Origin: Ruegeria atlantica
GTDB lineage: Bacteria > Pseudomonadota > Alphaproteobacteria > Rhodobacterales > Rhodobacteraceae
Assembly: GCA_013032095.1 (NCBI GenBank)
Contig: WQBJ01000002.1
Location: forward strand, 317,501-381,500
DNA: 64,000 nucleotides
Direction of reading: 5' to 3'
Shown: one piece after another, positions 60,117-64,000 of the stretch
Layout of the letters: every line of letters starts with the position of its first letter
Numbering within the stretch: position 1 is the first letter of the stretch
Translations under genes and position numbers: made by a program
The notes under the pieces: model-generated
Told to the model about the DNA's origin: nothing
Databases searched by the model: none
The model's input: only the letters and a program-made list of their open reading frames with translations

Positions 60117-60890
60117 TTGAATAAGGTCGACCACGTTGCGGGCCATACGTTTCACGGGAGGAAAGGGGCGATTCAGAACTCTTTTCGTTATTCCCTCGAC
60201 TACATACTGCTGGATCCGGAAGGTTCGTTAAAGACACCTGCGCTGTTTTCCGTGAATCGACCCAACGTCACCAACTGGCGGGACCGCGATCATGGTGGTG
60301 TGCCGGGAAAGGGGCGTGGCGCAGCTTGGCTGCGCGACCAGTTTGACCAAATGGGTGTAACGCAGCCGGACAGAATCACGCTGCTGACCCAACCGCGCGT
60401 GATGGGCCATGTTTTCAACCCGGTCAGCTTCTGGTTTTGCTTCGATACGAAAAGCCAGCTGTATGCTGTGGTGGCCGAGGTCACCAATACCTATGGCACC
60501 CGCCACAGTTATCTGTGCCATAACCCTGATTTCGCGCCGATCCGGCCTTCGGACCGAATCTTGGCCGATAAACTGATGCACGTCTCGCCGTTTCAGAAAA
60601 TCGAGGGGTCCTATACCTTCCGGTTCGACTATCGCTGTGACCGGGTGGGTGTCTGGATCGACTACGGGCGTGAGAAGGGCGGGTTGATCGCAACGCTGAC
60701 CGGCCCCCGGACGCCGCTGACCAACCGCGTTATCCTGTGGTCATTGCTGCGCCGCCCCTTTGGCGCGCGTCGGGCGTTTTTCCTGATCCTGTGGCAAGCG
60801 CTGAAACTGCGGGTAAAAAAGGCCCAGTTCCGCCCTTTTCGCACCGCCCCCGTTCCCGAGCATCCGGTTTCCCGCGCCCGCGAGCCCTGA
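60117..60890 (+). CDS. DUF1365 domain protein, likely sigma-E target
   Basis: The 257-residue protein has DUF1365 features: GHTFHGRKGAIQNSFRYSLDYILLD at the start, VMGHVFNPVSFWFCFD and AVVAEVTNTYGTRHSYLC in the middle, and SPFQKIEGSYTFRF. The family is often near cyclopropane/furan fatty acid genes and oxidoreductases in light- and oxidant-responsive loci. It starts at a TTG (60117) with GGGGA upstream. The divergent sigma-E-like promoter suggests induction by singlet oxygen. No cfa-type or photolyase gene is in the window. Confidence 0.85.
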   Translation: MNKVDHVAGHTFHGRKGAIQNSFRYSLDYILLDPEGSLKTPALFSVNRPNVTNWRDRDHGGVPGKGRGAAWLRDQFDQMGVTQPDRITLLTQPRVMGHVFNPVSFWFCFDTKSQLYAVVAEVTNTYGTRHSYLCHNPDFAPIRPSDRILADKLMHVSPFQKIEGSYTFRFDYRCDRVGVWIDYGREKGGLIATLTGPRTPLTNRVILWSLLRRPFGARRAFFLILWQALKLRVKKAQFRPFRTAPVPEHPVSRAREP

Positions 60891-60977
60891 GGCTGCCTTG
60901 TTTGCGTAAGATCAAAGACTCAGTCCTCGTGTAGTGGTTGTGCTAGGATGGAAACCGCGAACACGAGGAGTTGGGTA

Positions 60978-61295
60978 ATGTTGGAAATCTCGGCAAGGAA
61001 GATCGCTCAGGTCGCCATGATGGGGCGCGAACTGGACCGCGCAGAGGGCGAACTGCGTGCCTTTATCGACCGGATGGGCGAAGACGAACAGGCCGAGTTG
61101 GTCGCTGTCATGTGGATCGGGCGCGAGAGTTTCTTTGCCGAGGATCTGGCCGAAGCCATCGCAACCGCCAAGTCCGAAGCCTCGACCCCATGCGCCGATT
61201 ACCTTATCGGCACGCCTCACCTTTCTGACCATCTGGAGAACGGACTGGATGCGTTGGGAATTTCAGCCGAGGATGTTGAAAACGACCTTATGTAG
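60978..61295 (+). CDS. DUF3775 domain protein
   Basis: The 105-residue protein fits DUF3775: LEISARKIAQVAMMGRELDRAEGELRAFID, then LVAVMWIGRESF and DYLIGTPHLSDHLENGLDALG. It is acidic and helical, and no function is known. The ATG at 60978 follows GAGGAGTTGGG; an earlier in-frame start (60948) is rejected. It lies 87 nt after the DUF1365 gene. Confidence 0.84.
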   Translation: MLEISARKIAQVAMMGRELDRAEGELRAFIDRMGEDEQAELVAVMWIGRESFFAEDLAEAIATAKSEASTPCADYLIGTPHLSDHLENGLDALGISAEDVENDLM

Positions 61296-61369
61296 ATTTA
61301 CCGTCAGGCGGCCAGATCGCGGCGGCCACACCCGAAACAAGACCGGTCGCCTGATTTGTGTCTTTGAGG

Positions 61370-61385
61370 TACTCTGAGCAGAGTA
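61370..61385. promoter_or_regulatory. small palindrome upstream of the exported protein gene
   Basis: TACTCTG-AG-CAGAGTA, a perfect 7+7 inverted repeat with a 2-nt spacer, 42 nt upstream of the Met at 61428. It may be an operator; nothing else supports this. Confidence 0.4.
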
Positions 61386-61427
61386 AATAGATGCGGCCCT
61401 GCCTTGGAGTGGTCGCCAGAGGGGTAT

Positions 61428-62507
61428 ATGCGGCGCGTTTGGCATTTTCTCGGAGGAATATTGATTGTTGCTGCCACCGTTGCGGTTCCTCGCATTTCGG
61501 CCGCCTGCTCTGTCTGTGTCACGTTGCCCGAATACTCACTTGCCGACCGCATCCTGTCGGCGCATGTGGTCGTGTTGGCCGCGCCGTCGCCTGAAAGCCC
61601 TTTTAGATACACCCCGGTCTCGTTGTTGAAAGGAACGCCCGAGCAGTTAGCGTCCTTACCTGAGATACCTTTTCTCATCGACAGTGCCACTCGAACCGCT
61701 TTCCGAATCGATCCGAGCAAAACCGTTTTGATGATCTACGGTGGTGGTTTTCAGGACAAAGCGGGGCGCAGTGTTTTTAACGCTTGGTCCAAAGGTTTTC
61801 TAATGACGACAGAGCGGGCTGATTTTCTCGACACGGTGCGTGCTCAGGAAAAAAACTGGAGTATTGGGGAAACCGATGACCCCGATCGAGTTGCGTTTTT
61901 TAGTCGATACCTGACTAACGAAGATCGGCTGCTGCGGAATGCCGCTCTAGTCGAAATTCACCGGGCGCCTTACGCGACTGCGCGGCAAGTGCAGCATGTT
62001 GTGCCAACCACGTACTTATTGCAGGAACTGAGGACAGTTCAGCGTCTGGCCTATGCACCGGCCGTCATACGCCTGATGGGATTGCAATCAGACCCAGAGG
62101 CAAAGGTGCTGGTGCGAAGCCGATATCGCTCAGCGCTGCGATCCGGCAGCGCCAATCTGACGGATTGGGCGCTCGCAGGTATAGAAGTGGATGGGGCTGA
62201 AGCTGTCGAAGTGATGGGTGAAGTACTGGGATCGCGCAGTCGACCAGCCGAGGACAGGCAGAAACTGATTCAGGTTTTGGCCGAAGGCGGTACGACGTGG
62301 CCAGAATTGCAGGAGCAGATTCTGAAAATCTACCGGCGGTCATTGGAGATAGACACAGCCATGGCAGGTTGGATTGCCCTCGCCGTTAAAGCTTGGGGAA
62401 CGGATGCTCTGAACGCTTCGCTTCAAGATGTGTTGCTCCGGTCAGAGGCAGACCCGGCAACGCTGTTCCTGATCCAATACGTGCTGAACGCGGATCTGGC
62501 AGAGTAA
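61428..62507 (+). CDS. exported protein of unknown function with helical repeats
   Basis: The 359-residue protein has a signal peptide (residues 1-27, ending RISA) followed at once by CSVC, a pair of Cys at the mature N-terminus. A beta-rich domain (residues 30-130: AHVVVLAAPSPESPFRYTPVSLLKG, TVLMIYGGGF) precedes an all-helical region (residues 140-355) with regularly spaced leucines, like HEAT-type repeats. I do not recognise the family. A GAGGGG site precedes the ATG. Confidence 0.7.
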   Translation: MRRVWHFLGGILIVAATVAVPRISAACSVCVTLPEYSLADRILSAHVVVLAAPSPESPFRYTPVSLLKGTPEQLASLPEIPFLIDSATRTAFRIDPSKTVLMIYGGGFQDKAGRSVFNAWSKGFLMTTERADFLDTVRAQEKNWSIGETDDPDRVAFFSRYLTNEDRLLRNAALVEIHRAPYATARQVQHVVPTTYLLQELRTVQRLAYAPAVIRLMGLQSDPEAKVLVRSRYRSALRSGSANLTDWALAGIEVDGAEAVEVMGEVLGSRSRPAEDRQKLIQVLAEGGTTWPELQEQILKIYRRSLEIDTAMAGWIALAVKAWGTDALNASLQDVLLRSEADPATLFLIQYVLNADLAE

Positions 62508-62666
62508 ACAGCGCATCTGGGTTTCGGGTGTTACGCACAACGGTCGTTTAGCGCTCGATGTGGGCAAAATTAAGCGAAGTTAATCCGACCCACCGGAATC
62601 ATTAATCCTGACACCTTTAGTCTGTTTTGCGACGACAAACGCAACTCAGAGATAAAGGAGAAAGTC

Positions 62667-62903
62667 ATGGGTTACGCACAAACAGTTACCCCTCAGAAGG
62701 GGCTCTTCTTCGGTATGTTCTCGAATTACGCCGAAGCACGGGTCGAACATTTCCGTCGTGGGATCTACGCCAAGACCGTGCGCGAACTGGAAAATCTCAG
62801 TGACAAGCAGTTGGCGGACATCGGAGTTCCGCGCGACGAGATCAAACAGCGCGCCTATCAGAGCGTTTATCACAAGCAGCCCTACAAGCGCCCAGTTCAC
62901 TGA
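62667..62903 (+). CDS. DUF1127 domain small protein
   Basis: The 78-residue protein has the DUF1127 motif near its C-terminus: YAKTVRELENLSDKQLADIGVPRDEI, with an Arg-rich upstream helix. Small DUF1127 proteins in Rhodobacter and rhizobia bind RNA and affect stress and small-RNA metabolism. A strong AAAGGAGAAAG ribosome site precedes the ATG. It is followed 42 nt later by a second DUF1127-like gene. Confidence 0.88.
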   Translation: MGYAQTVTPQKGLFFGMFSNYAEARVEHFRRGIYAKTVRELENLSDKQLADIGVPRDEIKQRAYQSVYHKQPYKRPVH

Positions 62904-62945
62904 TTTGTATGCCGCCACGGGCGCGGCAGAAGTGTGGAGGAGAAA

Positions 62946-63146
62946 ATGTTGGACTCAAACTCGCCTCGCAAGACGCCAGTCAAAGCCAGTAGCGTCTTGT
63001 TGTTTGATCGGGCAATGCGATTGCATGCAATAAGATCAAGCATTGTTCGCGCGGCGCAGGAGCTGAATCGCTTGTCTGATCAGGAACTGGCCGACCTTGG
63101 AATCAATCGCAGCGATATCGACCAAACGATCGAACGCTACATCTGA
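62946..63146 (+). CDS. second DUF1127-like small protein
   Basis: The 66-residue protein has a shorter DUF1127-type C-terminus (VRAAQELNRLSDQELADLGINRSDI) after a basic helix (LLFDRAMRLHAIRSS). The ATG at 62946 follows TGGAGGAGAAA. It is co-directional with the first DUF1127 gene and ends before a strong bidirectional terminator, so the two are likely one transcript. Confidence 0.83.
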   Translation: MLDSNSPRKTPVKASSVLLFDRAMRLHAIRSSIVRAAQELNRLSDQELADLGINRSDIDQTIERYI

Positions 63147-63183
63147 AAGACGAAGATGCGCGACCAAAGCGACTCGAACCCCT

Positions 63184-63217
63184 AAAAAGCCATTCCGATA
63201 CCCCGGAATGGCTTTTT
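63184..63217. terminator. bidirectional Rho-independent terminator
   Basis: A 14-bp perfect stem with a 6-nt loop (AAAAAGCCATTCCG with CGGAATGGCTTTTT) has T runs on both strands. It ends the DUF1127 transcript and the convergent saccharopine dehydrogenase-like gene. Confidence 0.92.
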
Positions 63218-63222
63218 CTTTT

Positions 63223-64000
63223 TCAGGCTGTGTGGTCGACCACTTGAAGATGTTGGGCCAGCGTGTCGATCTGTGCCATCCAGTCTTGTACCAGCTTCGG
63301 ATCGCTGGGGGCTGCGTGAACACCTGCCGGGATGGCGCGGTTCAGAACCGCCTCGACCGCCAGCGACACTGGGATTGAGACCAGCCGCGCCATGGCTGTG
63401 CCGCGCGCGTCGCCCCAGGCGTCCATCACATAGGTCTTGTGCCAGACCGGAATGCCGTCTTTTTCCGCCTTCAACCCGACACACAGAACCACTCGGTCCG
63501 GCTCGCCCTCGTCATAGGCGTTCTCGGCCCAGAACTGATCTGACATCTCTTTCAGGCGGGCGTCGCCTTCGGGACCAGACAAGGTCTCGATCTCGGTGAA
63601 CACGTCCGACCACGCATCGGCCCAACCGTTCAGGCGCAGGGTGCCGCGGACGAACTCCTTGACCGGCCAGTGCTTTTCGAAATGGTACTGCTCCATGAAG
63701 GGGATCGAGTCGCGGTTTGGGTAGACTTCGAAGCTTTCTGGTGTTGGCAGCGGCGCGATATAGCTGGTGATCGCATCCCATGGGCGGGCGACGTCCAGCG
63801 GCGCGTAGTCGCGGATCGATTTCGACGGCGACCGCAACGCCTTGAGCACGCCCCGCGGCGACCAGCTGAACTTGTAACGGAACGGGTTGGGGTTCTTGGG
63901 TATGCCGCCGCAGTACGAGATAAAGCTCAGGTGATTTTGCGCATCGAACGCGTCTGAGGCGCGGTAGTCATCCACTAGCGCATGGGCCATCAGGTGATCG
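63223..64000 (-). CDS. saccharopine dehydrogenase family protein, 5' end beyond window
   Basis: The frame runs from the right edge of the window (no start seen; the frame stays open past 63990 to the edge) to a stop at 63223, about 258 residues. The SFISYCGGIPKNPNPFRYKFSWSPRGVLKAL segment is the saccharopine dehydrogenase (L-glutamate-forming) signature, followed by the typical YPNRDSIPFMEQY and VFTEIETLSGPEG regions. The N-terminal NAD(P)-binding half is missing. It may act in lysine degradation; in roseobacters the substrate of this homologue is not settled. Confidence 0.84.
   Translation of the reverse strand, partial: DHLMAHALVDDYRASDAFDAQNHLSFISYCGGIPKNPNPFRYKFSWSPRGVLKALRSPSKSIRDYAPLDVARPWDAITSYIAPLPTPESFEVYPNRDSIPFMEQYHFEKHWPVKEFVRGTLRLNGWADAWSDVFTEIETLSGPEGDARLKEMSDQFWAENAYDEGEPDRVVLCVGLKAEKDGIPVWHKTYVMDAWGDARGTAMARLVSIPVSLAVEAVLNRAIPAGVHAAPSDPKLVQDWMAQIDTLAQHLQVVDHTA

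Noticed and set aside
59872-60237. Longer RpoE N-terminus (starts at 60237 or 59970)
   Set aside because: It would cover the predicted sigma-E promoters, and family members start near the GTG at 59871.

Overview
The window is about 64 kb of a GC-rich alphaproteobacterial chromosome, most likely from a marine roseobacter (Rhodobacteraceae; Ruegeria/Leisingera/Phaeobacter type). Pointers are the rbfA-truB-rpsO-pnp order, an RpoE-ChrR pair whose metal-ligand positions match those known from Rhodobacter sphaeroides, a double-domain ALDH16 next to deoC, an apparent trimethylaminoethylphosphonate (TMAEP) operon, and many alphaproteobacterial DUF lipoproteins. I see no rRNA, tRNA, CRISPR, transposase, integrase or phage gene. 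This is mostly core genome with a few accessory metabolic islands.

Layout. 1-5.1 kb: the end of an unknown membrane protein, sfsA, then a tightly packed forward operon (CinA-like domain protein, GNAT, AhpD-like, OmpA-like, atypical SDR). 5.5-10.2 kb: LysR regulator, DUF4399 protein, AEC transporter, fadH. 10.3-17.5 kb: rppH, a NYN-LOTUS protein sharing a CTAG stop with rppH, a radical SAM enzyme coupled to a DUF547 lipoprotein, adenosine-kinase-like kinase, nth divergent from an Ada-like protein, and a CDF metal transporter. 17.5-21.3 kb: aldehyde dehydrogenase and 1-Cys peroxiredoxin separated by a perfect 22-bp palindrome, then DUF1326 and SnoaL-like proteins. 21.4-32.5 kb: pnp, rpsO, truB and rbfA on the minus strand, interrupted by a BCCT transporter, a DUF3299 protein, an EF-hand protein, an RTX protein and others; dapB is divergent.

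34.4-37.7 kb holds the most interesting locus: three ATGA-coupled genes (TmpA-like Fe/2-oxoglutarate oxygenase, TmpB/PhnZ-like HD oxygenase, ureidoglycolate-lyase-like protein) divergent from a LysR gene, with a 17-bp LysR-type palindrome between them. This should turn TMAEP into glycine betaine and phosphate; the third gene has no assigned role. 37.7-46.5 kb: SdhAF4-like factor, RsmB-like methyltransferase, heparinase-family protein, purH, lspA, a DUF3035 lipoprotein and an active/inactive M16 peptidase pair. 46.5-50.7 kb: SDR, ALDH16 and deoC, a deoxyribose/aldehyde catabolic operon. 50.9-54.8 kb: sitABCD-type manganese transporter behind Fur/Mur-like operators. 55-58.2 kb: mutL (preceded by a long inverted repeat) and rmuC. 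58.2-60.9 kb: a possible lysozyme-inhibitor-like protein, chrR, rpoE and a divergent DUF1365 gene, with two back-to-back candidate sigma-E promoters (TGATCC-N18-TA) in the intergenic region. The end carries a DUF3775 protein, an exported protein, two DUF1127 proteins and a 5'-truncated saccharopine dehydrogenase-like gene.

Gene starts were chosen from start-codon overlaps, Shine-Dalgarno spacing and the expected family N-terminus. No database search was run, so family names rest on recognised motifs.
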